Assembly (NCBI GenBank): GCA_963978545.1
Contig: OZ021732.1
Location: forward strand, 35,046,123-35,110,122
Direction of reading: 5' to 3'
Length of the DNA stretch: 64,000 nt
Source of the DNA: Linyphia triangularis
Taxonomy: Eukaryota > Arthropoda > Arachnida > Araneae > Linyphiidae
Shown: piece after piece, positions 41,730 to 54,369 of the stretch
Position numbering within the stretch: position 1 is the stretch's first letter
How the letters are laid out: each line of letters begins with the position of its first letter
The notes under the pieces: generated by a model
The model's input: the letters and a program-made list of their open reading frames with translations, nothing else
What the model was told of the DNA's origin: nothing
The model's database searches: none
Made by a program: the position numbers and the translations under genes

Positions 41730-42481
41730 TATTTTCCTAACTAAGAAATAAAATGTTACTCTTTTGTATGTTTGTGTCTTCTGATTCCTCTTTTGGAAAC
41801 ATTTTTTGCATTTTTATTATTTTTTCTTGTAAAATAATTTTTTTTAACAAGTGGCTTTGGGTACCAAATAAAATCTAGAGGAAAGGATTTGAAAAATATA
41901 TAGCGCGAATTTTTGAAAGATATCAAAATGAAACTTAATGGGTATTTGTAAATTAACATTTCATTAGGAGTTGTAATCAACATTTCTGAAAAATTACAGT
42001 TTTAAAAATTCCAGCAATCTTGCACACGCCCGCAAAAAATCTTGTCGGCTACCATGATTTCAAGTTATGATCATATCCTTTATGGGATGAAAGAGAGGAA
42101 AAGAGGAGGATTTCTTTTTATCATAATTTTAAGTAACGGGGAATTTTAATCTTTTTTTATGATTAAAAAAAGATTAAAATTTGATCAAAATTGTATCATG
42201 ATGATCGGCATGATCGGAAATTCGTAGCTTCTTCTAAGAAACATACACACACATAAAGAAATACTTCTTTATAGCTTACGGTTGGGATAGTGGGACAATA
42301 TTTTCTGTAAAAATGAAACACCACTGCGAAAAACGTTCACACATTTCAATAAAAATATAAAATATAGCTAAAGAGATAGTAATTCATTAGTAAAAATGTT
42401 TTAATGGTGTAGTTCTACAACCTTTCAATTTATATTTTCCTCAAAACAAACTGTATTCATATATATAGCATAGTTCAAATT
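41730..42481. other. Non-coding, with a perfect hairpin
   Basis: No gene. It contains a perfect inverted repeat at 42142-42181 (18-bp arms, 4-base loop TGAT). The region lies just 3' of astacin copy B. Confidence 0.55.
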
Positions 42482-42695
42482 TTAGTCTTGCTGATATAGT
42501 TTCCTGATTTTTTGAACATCACTGTCGGTAAAGTTATTTCATCCTATCTTTTCAGTATCAATTCCATCCATTAATATTTTAAAAGATGGTTTTTCTTTAC
42601 CAGTCAACCTATAAGGATAGTGCATAATGGAGTAGTAATCGTAATTATCCAGAAGCACAAATGGAGGGGCAGTTTCTCGAACTGTAAACGGATAT
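42482..42695 (-). pseudogene. Astacin copy B, last exon, broken
   Basis: The acceptor TTTGCAG is kept and the exon is clearly homologous to copy A exon 7: 'NYDYYSIMHYPYRLTGK', 'ILMDGIDT', 'DVQKIRKLY', stop at 42482-42484. It differs by a 4-bp loss soon after the exon start (about 42660-42675) that shifts the frame, and by TGA at 42539-42541 where copy A has Gly. Like copy A it lacks the C-terminal Cys, so that loss came before the duplication. No exon with a zinc motif was found between here and 45.6 kb. Confidence 0.88.
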
Positions 42696-42699
42696 CTGC

Positions 42700-43620
42700 A
42701 AACAAAATTAGAGAACAAATTAATGAATTTAGACAGCCATTTTATAAATTATATAATAACATTTTAAATTTTAATTTTTAACTGGTTCATTTTTAAAAAG
42801 AGAACTTTTTTGAAAAAATTGCATAAGTGTCAAGGTAAAAAAAGGAATAATGACCGACAATTATAATTCCAAAAAAGCAACTAAAAATTATCACAAATAA
42901 CGTTAAATATTCTAAGCCAAAACAACAAAAGTTTGGTTTCATCTATCAAAGTAAAATCTAGAAAATTAAAATGACGATTTAATAAATTGACGTCAACTTC
43001 CATAGAGTCAAATGAACTCCCAACTAGTTCTGTAAAATAGAAAATCAATTTCATATTCAAATGATTATAGGAAAATATTTTCAAAAGATCACCTCTGTTG
43101 ATTTCTTATAACACCGAAAAGAAAAACTTCTGGTCTCAATTTTTTTTAGCAACATTTCCAAGCTCATTTTTGTATTAAGTGTATAATAGAGTGATCCGTA
43201 GTTGTGTAGGAAATTCTTCTAAAGCTAAAAATGTGTTCTTCCTACCCCTACAATCTTGTTCCAATCAACAACAACAAAATTATCTGTGTACAGTTTTAGC
43301 TCAATTCTCAAACATCTTGAAGTTGAAATATAGAAAACCCAAAGTTTTCAAAGAGGTATGCTCTCACCATCGTAATCTTTTTTTTTTTTTTTTCCATGAA
43401 AAAATTTATGTCGACACATCCAGTTGAAATTGTTTAAATACATTCTGAGTAAAATGTTCAATAGCTAATTTGTAAATTTCTGGATATAGCAAGACATTTT
43501 TTAAAAAACATAAGGTTTTCTTTAATAACGATAGCAACTTCTATGACAAAAAAGCATTTTTATTTTAAGTAATAATTTCTATAGAATCAAACTACAATAT
43601 CGACTTTGAACATTATTTCT
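42700..43620. other. Non-coding stretch
   Basis: AT-rich with a T run near 43379-43393. No gene recognised. Confidence 0.5.
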
Positions 43621-43624
43621 TAAT

Positions 43625-43890
43625 TAAAGTGGGTTTAGCAGGAATTGGGTACTTTGTATGGTTTCCAGCTGCGATCTGGAAAAACAATTCGTTTCTCGTT
43701 TTCATCTTTTGTAAGAATGTTAATGTAATCCTGAATGAGTTTGACACGTCTATCTTCCATCTCATTTACAACAACCGTCTTTTTCCTTTTTTTTTTCTGC
43801 TTCTAGCATGCTCTAGTATATTTCAATTCTATTTTTGTAATCAGGATCACCTTTCCATTTTGAAAGGTTCTTGTCAAGGAAATCTGTGCA
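43625..43890 (-). pseudogene. Unrecognised coding-like segment with one stop
   Basis: About 87 minus-strand codons in a single frame interrupted once by TAG (near 43817). Amino-acid use is protein-like and charged: 'DFLDKNLSKWKGDPDYKNR', 'NEMEDRRVKLIQDYI', 'EKRIVFPDRSWKPYKV'. A related phrase ('YQTILEAEK') recurs just upstream near 44020, suggesting partial duplication. I do not recognise the family. It sits between the two surviving exons of astacin copy B, so it belongs to inserted DNA or an unrelated relic. Confidence 0.4.
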
Positions 43891-44579
43891 ACTAAAAAAT
43901 CTGGCCGAGAAAGCTTTTATGTCCATAAGAGACGAAAACTTGATCCTTTTAAAAGGAGAAAATTCATTTTGGTGCAAAATGTACATGGACAAATGTATTC
44001 AGTTGATTCATTTTTTCTGCTTCTAGTATAGTTTGATACATTTGTGGCATAAGTTTTCTTGGAACAATGTGAACATATAAGGATAAATCCACAGTTTGTG
44101 GATAAGTACCAGAGATGGTTGAGAAATTTCTTTGCAAAAGCCTAACTGATTTCTGGATCAATTTTATTATAATTCCTCAATTAACGCATAAATAAAATAA
44201 TCCCAATAAGGTGTTTTAATTGCTTCTCATGACAAAAACCAAGCTTGAACATACACTGGAGCAAGAGAAATACAAATTATTCGTATAGAGTTCTTCTCCG
44301 TATGTGATTGTGATAAGTGGATATTGGTATTTACACAAGAATATCTTGAAGGCATAATTTGATTTTCCCTTCCACATAGCATGATTCACAGCTCCTGGTA
44401 TGAGAAAAGATATACCATTCTTCGGGTAGGCCCCAAGAAAGATATTGTAATTCTAACAATTCGCAGTAATCATCTAGCTTTTGTTTCTACGTAGAAAGAT
44501 GGCCCAGAATGTAAAGAATAGTAGAGACGAAAACATCAGGTACTTCACTGCTAAGAGTCATGTAAATTTCATTGTCAAG

Positions 44580-44815
44580 TTTCGACCAGGTTTCTCTAAA
44601 ACTTTTGATAGTGTCGTGTCTGGAGCAAGACCTTGGTAGCGCAACGGTATTGGCCAAGGTCGGAAACAAGGGTTCTCGGAAGATTGGTCAGTTCATGCCT
44701 GTTCTCGAGCATCGTTCCAAGATACACGAATTTCTTAAAAACAAGCATGCCAAAACCATCGCAAAATATATTTGTTACCGCTTCGTCCTTTCTTATAACA
44801 CTATATTTCAATTTT
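44580..44815 (-). pseudogene. Possible LINE reverse transcriptase C-terminal relic
   Basis: The minus-strand frame contains 'KKFVYLGTMLE' followed about 30 residues later by 'KVLLQTRHYQ'. Many LINE RTs have F-x-YLG-x-x-[LI] then a helix leading to a K-x-x-[LV]Y segment. The match is short and could be chance. Confidence 0.3.
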
Positions 44816-44829
44816 AAAACTCTGCATTA

Positions 44830-45570
44830 ATATTTCAAAACTTCCCATCTATTTTTCCCAGGGCTGGACGATATTGGCAAAATCCAAAGCAACGGCCAGT
44901 CTACTTCGGTCCACATCGAGATTGGCCAATGTCTTTTAGAGTTATGAAGTTTGTGATTATATTTTCTGAAATTGAATTATATAATGTAGTTCTTGCTTAA
45001 TCAACAATCTCAAATATGAATAAAAAGGTAATACTAGGTATTCTAATGCTTAATTTAAAATAAATATTTTCACTGGCGATTTTATATGTGTATGTGTGGC
45101 AATGTTTTATAGGTGTATGTGATCATAAATTGTGATTAATAAACATGTCTATATAAATATATATAATGTATTGACTGACTAATACATTATAACAAAATAA
45201 AAATAAAATGAAGATTGATGATTTAAAATGAATACAACTTACTTATATTTTGGTATAAAATTCACCATTTACTATAGTAATAATAATTAATTTCAAAAAT
45301 AATATAGTAATATACACGTCTAAAATTGTAGCATGATGTGATATTCTGTACCTTAAATGTGATTATTGGAAGTCTATGAAAAAGGAAGCATGATATTTTT
45401 AATAAATAGTCATATATGTATCTCTAAATATTACGTTTCAAGTCAGCGATGTTTTGCATAATGGTTAATTTATAAAAATAAAATTAATTTCTTGAACATA
45501 AAGTTGAATTATTAAAATATTCAAGGCTAATTATACTGAGCATAAAATAGCTTTCAAGTATATTATGACT
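44830..45570. other. Non-coding stretch 3' of copy B exon 1
   Basis: AT-rich and partly homologous to the introns 3' of exon 1 in copies A and C (for example 'TGAAAAAGGAAGCATGAT' near 45378 and 58360). No gene. Confidence 0.5.
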
Positions 45571-45573
45571 CAC

Positions 45574-45658
45574 ATGTGGGTTTCTATTTCCTACATGTTG
45601 AAGACACCACCCAACACAGGACACTACATATGAAAGAGTAATACAACCCACTCTTCAT
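45574..45658 (-). pseudogene. Astacin copy B exon 1 (signal peptide) with stop
   Basis: 85 bp, same length as copy A exon 1, ATG at 45658 and donor T|GTGAGT. It encodes a hydrophobic leader ('YYSFICSVLCWVVSS') but has TAG at 45584-45586, four codons before the exon end. A transposon is inserted 12 bp upstream of the ATG. Confidence 0.75.
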
Positions 45659-45670
45659 CACTGTTATGTA

Positions 45671-47387
45671 CAGTATCCAAAAAAAATCAGAACGATTGCT
45701 ATATCTTGTACTCTAATTCTTAAAATAACAAACAAAAGGTACCTTTGTAAATCGTGGAAGGTTTTTAATAATTGCATGTAGTTTCTTTTTTATCATAAGG
45801 GGTCATCTACATATTAAAACAGAACCAAACTTTAAAAAGTTCAATAGCAACCTCATAATATTATTCCATATTTGGATTCAGTATTAAAAAAGAATGCGAA
45901 ATACAAAAATTCGTAATTTTCTAATGAATAGTTCGTAATTTAAATGATAAAAAGAAAATGATAAATTAATGTTAAATTAAAAAGTTGGTTTTTTGGCCAT
46001 AAATACTTAAATAATTCATATATTTCAGTAATTTTTTTTTTCAAAAGGTAGTTTGTAAATGGCCAAATATAAATAGCAATCAGTTTTTGAATCAATTTCT
46101 TGTTTAATAATTAATTATTAATTAATAAAGCAATTAAAAAAAAAATTTGAATAGAAACATATATTTTTTTTGCTTTCATTAGATTTACCATGGTCTAACC
46201 CCCCCCCCCCCATAATTTTTTTCTTTCCATTTTGACTATTAGTTCTCGATTTTTTAGAGAAAATGTAAAAAACGCTCACTTTAAGGGACCGTATAGTAGA
46301 CGACTTTTGAAAACTAGCAAAGATTAATTCAAGGTAAACTAGAGGTATGGAAAATCGCACAACGTTCAATTATCGTAAAATGGGGTAAATAGGAACAGCG
46401 GGGTGAATCGGAACAGAATTTCTTGAAATTACAAAAAAAAAATATTATTTTATACAAACAAAGCTGTTTTATTTTTTGTATATATATTTTTAATTTGTCT
46501 AACGTGTTTGGAATCGTGGAACATATGTTTTGTGTGGTTTCCAACAGTGTCCTATTTTTTTTTTTTAATTTACTTCCTTAAATTACATTTATTTAAAACA
46601 ACATTTTCTAAGCAATTTCAATAAGTTATCCTTTAAAAATTTTACTGAATCAGGTGATTTTTTCATTTTATAAATAATTTCAACGATCAAGTTACATTTG
46701 TGTTTACAGTGAAATGTTTCTGTAAAATAATTACACTTTGCTGAATACTGTTTACTAATGCCTACATTTTATATTTATTAATTTTCTAATTATCAGTAGT
46801 ATACGTTATATTTCTGCAATTACAGTTTTCGATATTTTATTTATTTCGTGAGAAGAATACACATCTTTAACGTTGTAAATAAATTATATTACTTTTGAGT
46901 TTACTTGTTACTTTTGTATTATCTTAAACATGACACTATAAATCCAAGTAGTTTTTATGCAATTTTAGACTTATATTTGTATTTTATAACGTCGTGAAAC
47001 ACCGCACTGACCGTTCGATTTCTCCTGCTGGGAAGTAGAACCTCAAAAATATCTTTCGTTTTATGGAAATTCTCCCTGAAGATCGGTCAAAAAATGGTCG
47101 AAACATTTTCGCTCATAAGTGACGTGTTTTTTAACATAATGCATTGAAATTTGGTATATAGAGTAAATGATGTATTCTGATTCGAATGAAATGATAAAAA
47201 ATAAGAGTTCGTATTGAAATTTTCGAAGATAGCGTTACTTTTACTTAGTAAACGGTCCCTCACGGAAAAAAATTGTATCAGATATATAGAAAATTGTAAG
47301 CAAAACATTTTGGTGCAAACCGTAAGGTTCTACGATAATTAGAACCGAAGATATAGCCATCGTTCTGATTATTTTGTTTGGGTTCTG
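45671..47387. mobile_element. TA-flanked non-autonomous DNA element, family 1, copy 2
   Basis: Left end CAGTATCCAAAAAAAATCAG and right end inward CAGAACCCAAACAAAATAAT, then both 'CAGAACGAT.GCTATATCTT'. TA is just outside each end (45669-45670, 47388-47389). The flanks rejoin to match copy C sequence near 58645, which has no element there, so the empty site is visible. 1.7 kb, no transposase frame; contains a C run at 46200-46211. Confidence 0.85.
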
Positions 47388-47389
47388 TA

Positions 47390-50300
47390 CCTGTTAAAAC
47401 ATGCACGTTATCAACTGCGTAATCAATTACAATGCATTTTTATTCACAAAATAAATTTTAAATAAAACAAAATAAATTCATAACCTTTAAGTTTTTTAAT
47501 TTATTTAATTGTAATACGTCAAAATTTAAGATTAGAGAAGAGTAGAATACTAAGTTTGTTACAAAATGATTTGTTGTGAGAATCAATTTTAAGTAATGAC
47601 CATATGATGTGTGTATTTTGTTTAAGTAATTCGAATAATTCAAAAAGTCATAATTTCCTTGACTCTTAAGTTAAAAAAAATTACAATTCGTATGTTTTAT
47701 CAAAACGTCTAAAACATTAAAGTAAAAATTAAGAGTATATATATATACTTCAGATATAAAGCTGTGATATAAGCCATGGAAGTTAAGGCAAATTTTTTTT
47801 AGTATATTCTTGATCGGGCAGATTCTCAGGTTCCTAGTTAAAACAAGACATGCTTTTAATGTGCTTAGATTTTTATGGACATCTTTATGAGAATATTCAA
47901 GATTCCAAAGGTTCAATCCACTACGAATCAGTGTTGTGTTTAGATCTCTATGTATTCCTATCTTGATTTATATGTTCAAGTTCTTTCCAATGAAAACTTT
48001 TCTATGATAAACTCCTTTTCAGTATTTTCCTATGGTATCTCCCACGATTTCTATCTTATTTCTTTTTAATTTGGTATAACTGGTTATAGTAATATATTAT
48101 AATAATGTTAAACTCAAACAAGTCATACTCAAAAACAAATGCTAGCATTGGTCAATCACTGATACCCCGCTGCATATCGTTGTTATTCAATTGATGGTGT
48201 GGAGTTAGAAAAGCAATTGTGCTATCATGAAATAAATGTTAGAAGAATTAATCTAAGTAATTAAAACAAGGGCCATTACAAAAAATTAACGCATAGTCAA
48301 TATCCGCTCGAAGTGAACTGGTATGTACCATTTCACACAAAAGTGTTTTTTGACCTATAGCTTACGCCTGTATAAGACGTTTCAAAACTCAAGAACTAAT
48401 GGGTAATATCAGCTACTTACCTGCAAAACTAACAAGCAAGATGCTTTATTCAATAATATTGATGAAATTTTCAAAGATTTTATATTTTGTTGTAAAATGA
48501 AAATATTTAATGTGTAAAAATGAAAATTGCAACTTTATTTTTGAACATGAATCAGATACACGCATCCATGGTATGTACATTTAAATCAGTCAAGTGCCTG
48601 TGAATTTAAATGTTAGGGCAAAAATTAGTTTTTATTTATATAAATACTATAACCAGGTACTATATATAAGGAGAACAATTTTAATAAATGGCATTTTATT
48701 TATTCATGCTTTATATTTGTCCACTTTTAACTTTCACGCCTAGAAATATGTCTACGAATTTAAAACACTAAATCCTTTTGTTTCCTTAGTGGAAAATTCT
48801 TTTTTCTTCATACTCCTCTGTAAATGTTTTTAAACAGGTTAAAATGTGTTTACATGTGTGGCATTTCATCTCTTAACCAGTTGAAAGAATTAGATTCACA
48901 AATACATCATCAAAACTTAATTTGTTTATTTGTATAACATAAAATAAACTTATGTATTAACTCAAAGTATAAAACTAACATGCACTTTTTGAGTAAGCTT
49001 TGCAAGAACAATCATTATATTGCAATACGAAAAAAATGGCGAGTTTGACAATATTTTTTACATGAGCAAAAAAAAGATACCACCAAGATAGCGAAACTGG
49101 TGATGTTATTCGATAAACATTACATTGTTCTTTCTTGTGGGTGAAACAGAAAAAAAAGTCAATCTTTGATGGGTGATGCTTAAGGTCAGAGATCTCTTAA
49201 AGCACTCGTTTTTCAACATTTTACTTTTTATCGCGTTACTACGGGAATTTCGAAGGAGGGAATGATTAAAAACTTTAAGAGACATTAGCCCAGAGATGTA
49301 ATCAAAATTGTTATACCCTTTTTTTTTTAACTATTGCTGAAAAACAAGATTATTTCATAATTTGTCATGGTTTCAACTATATGCGAATGCAAGATTTTGT
49401 TGAAAACGTTAATGGTAAGTCCCATGGCCACCTCCAACTCAAATTTGAGCATCATAAGTCAATTTGTTAGTGCGTTATGCTGATCACGTACACACATACG
49501 CATTTTTTTTTCTAGATCTCTTTTTTGAAATAAGTATGTTCCAAAACGTGAAGAAATGCAAAAAATAAATCCATTTTTGTTTTTCAACCGAATTCTATAC
49601 TTTCATTACACTATGTAAACATATGGGTTATTGAAAGTAATTATTCAATTGAACTCGAAGTGATCATTTATTACTACACACTACAAATCTCTCACATTAA
49701 CTTATTCTAAAATTTTACTTGAGTCAAACAAAATTATTCCGATAACAAATGGTTAAGATCATGTATCTTTTTCTATCTCTAAGAAAATAGTGGGCTCCTT
49801 AGGGCGAATGTCGGGTGCATTATTTCATATATTGAATCGCTATACATCAGCCTAATCCTTAAATGAAAGAATTGTTTCACTGTATGTGGCAAGGGATGTA
49901 TTTAAACCCATTTAGGAAATACCCGCATCTCGAAAGTTTTACAATTAATAATGATTTTTATTTCTACTTATGTATTTACAACAGTATTTTAAAAAAGTAA
50001 AAATTTAAAAGGCTTTGTTCCTATATCGAATAGTTAGATTTTAATGTCATATTAGCTAAATGCTCAAAATTTACTCAACTTTAACATTAACTAACTCTTT
50101 TCATATTACACTAATTATTTTTACAGAATCGAAATGCTTTTCCAACGTATAATTATATGTTAAAAAAAATAAGAAGAAAATTTTGAATAGAAAATACTTT
50201 TCACTTCTTCAAGTACCGTGACATCCACCAAGAGTACAAAAAACAAGAACAAATCCCGCCAGTCCAACCAGATTTCTTCGAAACGTTTTCTCTCTCTTTT

Positions 50301-50590
50301 CTTTTGTTCCATTACTTGCGTTCTACTCTCAGACATAATTTGCAAATAATGATTAAATTATGTAGAGCTTTGCGATATTCAAAGTGATTTTAACGTTGAT
50401 TACTATAAAATAAATGTGCAAGCAATAGATTAAATTTTAATAAATCTTAAGTTAATATTTATGAATAAAATACGCTAATTTCAAATCATTTAATATTCTT
50501 TATATTGTTATAGAAACATGTAATGCCAGTTAATAAATACACAATGTCACACACAAAAAAAAAAAAATAGTTCATTTAATAAACAAAGAA
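47390..50590. other. Duplicated non-coding block (copy B)
   Basis: Homologous to 58.65-60.5 kb and 62.4-63.1 kb, and more weakly to 38.6-40.0 kb. Open frames here are short and unrecognised. It contains the inverted partner of the repeat at 40240 (49370-49630). Confidence 0.5.
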
Positions 50591-51119
50591 CTTACTTGTT
50601 GAGATTTCTTTTCAGCTTGTATGATTTTGAAACTATTTCTTCTTAAAATAAAATGTTCAATTTATAGAATATATAATCTTGCTGTCATGCATACAGGCAC
50701 GATGAGTCGCACCTGAATCTATAAAGTATTAAAGTAAGTCGCCACTAGACATAATCTGAGTAAACTAAGGATTATTCAATTTTGTACTTAGAAGCCTTGA
50801 AATATGTAAAACAGCTTTGCTATAAGTTAAAAAATAGTGCAAGTAGTGTCTGCCAGTAATGGAGGTCATCATATTTTGAAAAGTACGAGAAAATATGAAA
50901 AAATTAATGGCATTTTTACAAAAAGTTTTTAAGTTACTTAAATAAACCAGAGGCATTACTTTTTTCGAAAGAAAAATAGCTTTATCGCTACTTGTTCAGC
51001 AATCGAGAAACAGTAAATTCGGCGCTTATTCTTCAATAACAAAATGACTACTCGTTTCTCTCGCTTGTTGTATCAAAGAGATTTTCTTCTGAATTTGGAA
51101 CGATTAAAAAATGCATGAT

Positions 51120-52330
51120 GATTTTTCACAAAACATAGGCTAATATTGAAATATAACTCTTCTTCGAGCTCTATTGACGAACTGTCGGGATATGCGCATG
51201 ACATCTTTTGAAACTAATGTGCATTTAGAGATATCATTTTCAGTTCCCTGAACCATGTCAGCTGATTATCTGTCCGTAGTCTTGTTGTAGTTTATCTACC
51301 ATTGATCAATGGCCTGAACGTATTCAGAAATCAGTCAACCACTATAAACGCTCCATCATAGGGTGAAACTAACAATCGAAAAACTCCATCATGTATATCA
51401 TAAACGTGAGTGCAACTTTACAAATTTATTTATACATTGAGATTAACTACAATGAACTGTTCTCAGGAATTTTTGCAATTTTTGCATTAATATGTTTTTC
51501 AGTATTGCAAATCCTACACATTCCCCTTTCAAAGCATGTCAAAGGAATAAATCTGAATACTAAGTTAGAGGTGGATTTTTACCACTGCTGTTTGACCATT
51601 GAATGAGAATCTTGTTACCCCATTTAACTGGACTTAGCGAATGGGGACATCTCTCGAATAGCAACCTGGAGGTGTGGCATTTGAGGAATTTAAAAAATGC
51701 TTGTTCTAGGGGAGGCAAGGATCATCTTGAAATCATCTAGCATCATCTTATATCACCACGTTGGAGATTGGAGGCCCGCTGAGAAGTCTGCTATAAGCTG
51801 TGTCGAATGTCCGAGATTGGAGTCGTGCCTGATGTCATGCCCCGAACTAACTCATATCGATGTCCCTGTCAATTTCAGTACCCTTGCCTAACGCCAGACA
51901 CCCAGATAATCCTAAATATTGCCTATTTCCATATCACCCTCTCAACTTATTAGTCTCAGTAAGTAATTTTTATTTCACACCCTGCTGAGCCAATTATACT
52001 GTACGTTAATGTTAGAAAGGCGTAATTTAAACTTTCGGATTTCGATAATAACGCAACACATGTTAAATTTATTTCAGCAACATGAGGATTTAGTATGTTG
52101 GATAACTGATATCTGAATAAATCTGTTTATCTAAATAATTTATGTGTGGTTATTTCGAGTTCCTATTGACTATTTAATTACAGAACTATTGATCACAACG
52201 GAGGTTGCGAAAAGCAAAACTTTTTGTACTAAGCTATAATACCTCAACGGCAATTAAAATGTGTTGCAATATCCACCAACTTCACTTTATCAAGTATAGA
52301 TTTTCCAGCGTGAATGATATGTTTTCGTGT
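51120..52330. other. No recognisable gene
   Basis: It includes a less AT-rich patch (51640-51900) with a plus-strand open frame at 51697-51891 containing 'CVECPRLESC'. I considered a LINE RNase H relic but cannot support it. Confidence 0.4.
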
Positions 52331-52336
52331 TCGGCT

Positions 52337-52361
52337 TCTCTCTCTCTCTCTCTCTCTCTCA
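52337..52361. repeat. (CT)n microsatellite
   Basis: About 12 CT units followed by an A run. Confidence 0.95.
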
Positions 52362-52364
52362 AAA

Positions 52365-53400
52365 AAAAAAATATAGAAATATAATCAGTAAGTAAACAGT
52401 TGTTCAATTCCAAAGAATTAATTTTACATTTGAATATGACATACGATTTCAACACTTTACAGATCAACTGCATTTCTTGAAAACTTGCCAAGCAATGTTT
52501 AATGCCAACTGTTCAAAAGGCTTTAGCAAACAAAGATACTTGAAAGATTTTACATCAAAGAAATTTATAAGAAACTTAAAATCAAAAATTAAAACAATGT
52601 CTTTAATATATTTAGTAATTTAACTAAGCTTTTTTTTATGTAGCACTCACTGTAAAGACTCTACCCACATACTATTTAACAATGCTGTAAGTTTAAACCA
52701 TAATGAATTTTGTTAAATAATACACTGGTGTATTTTACACTGCCTGGTCTACCATTCTCATGGAAACTTTTATATTATGTAACATCCTGAAGTATAATTT
52801 TAGAAGTCAAAAAATTATTTCTTTAAAACAAACTGCTTACATACACCAATCTTCAAACTTTCTAAATATTTTGAAAGTTAGTAATTCTAGTTCACTCCTT
52901 CATTTAGTTCTGATACCGGTGTGGAGAATAATAATGCTCTAAACATTACATTTGTTGAGGCTCCATTCTCTTTTAGTTAGCTTGCTATTAATATGGAGAG
53001 AGAAATACTTGTTCAGGTATCAATCTCGTTATAAAACCAGGTTTAAAACTTCAAGGCATAGACTGCGTTCTTAAATGTAAACTTTTATCAACTTAATTGA
53101 TATAACTTTAGTATTTAAAATTTTAAAATCAGTTATTAATTATTTGAGTGAACATTTGGTTATAAATTTACTACCTATTTTGTTTACATTTTTAGTCTAC
53201 TATGTCTTTCTGATTGTATTTAACAGTCACAAGTGTATTTTTATCATAAAAATGACAGAATTTAACATTATTTTGCTACCTCATGTTTGAAAGTAATTCT
53301 TAGCTTTTCGAATGAAATCCATTATGTTTATATTGAATTAACTACCATTTTTATTATATTATTATTTTTTATTTTTTTTTTATTATTTTTTTATTTTTTG
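52365..53400. other. Non-coding stretch
   Basis: AT-rich, no gene seen; a T/A low-complexity patch lies at 53345-53400. Confidence 0.5.
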
Positions 53401-53454
53401 TGTTTTATCTTTAATCGGCAAACCTGTGAAGGGCTCATTAACCCTCTTGCCGTT

Positions 53455-53805
53455 ATCTAATCGAGCTTGAACTTGGAAGATATATCCGTTGTCGATGACA
53501 ATGCAGGCTTAGCATTCAATGCCGCTTTTGCACACGCTTCCATTCCTGATTTGGAAGTATAAATAACCCACAATTGCCGTCATACAATCGAGCTGATACT
53601 TGACAAGTTAACTCGATGCAAAAAACTGGATATATTGAAAATGCATTATATCATTTTTTTTTTTTTTAACTGTCACGAAATCCCGATTTTACACACGCTT
53701 CTATTGCCACTTCGAATGACTAATTAACCCACTTTCTATCATACAATTGAGATGAAACTTGGCAGATACATTTTCTGTTAATGACAGTGTAAGTTTTGAG
53801 GGTAA
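53455..53805. repeat. Degenerate tandem repeat, two to three units of about 150-170 bp
   Basis: Units share 'ACACGCTTC.ATT' then 'AATAACCCAC' (or 'AATTAACCCAC'), 'TCATACAAT.GAG.TGA.ACTTG' and 'GATA.ATT' with 'GACAGTG/GACAATG'. Seen near 53455-53520 (partial), 53530-53640 and 53695-53800. No protein. Confidence 0.6.
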
Positions 53806-54327
53806 AAAAAGAAGAAGAAAAGTCTATGACACAACATAAATGATTTTTTTCATAGTAGAAAAAAATATGAAAAACTGATCTGAGCTGAAAATCATTTAAA
53901 TATTTTGGAACTACACATAAAAGTCATTTAAACATGATGAATTAATTATATTAAAAATGTGTTTTTATCTGTTAATTTTTTAATATTGAAAGATGAAATT
54001 ATGTTCTGAAGAACATATAAAAATAAAAACTATTTTCTCCAAAACCCATTAGGACTAAATCAAAACTGTATAATTACTTTTTGCATTAGAATTACGTTGG
54101 AGAACCTATGCAAATAATGCTGATTATTTTACTTTCGGAAAATTCTCGTATCATAAAAACTATGCTAAAACATAATATTTTCATGAAATATTTTTCATTT
54201 GTTTTGAAAAAGGTATGTTAAGTTTCGTCAAAGCAGTAAGCAGCAGAGATGTTGAATATGTAAAAATATTATTTTCCATATTAAAAAATTACTTATGAGT
54301 ATTCTTATCTTGATAGGGTAAATTTGC

Positions 54328-54369
54328 CTTTCATTGGTATAACTAGGTTAACATCTTGAACTCAAATCA
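54328..54369 (-). pseudogene. Astacin copy C exon 3, broken
   Basis: 42 bp, same length as copy A exon 3, acceptor TATTTTGCAG kept. It has an in-frame TGA at 54362-54364 in the copy A phase, and the donor is GC instead of GT. Confidence 0.6.

Noticed and set aside
51391..51891. Plus-strand open frames in a less AT-rich patch
   Set aside because: Considered as LINE RNase H or a secreted protein, but no ordered motifs could be found on either strand.
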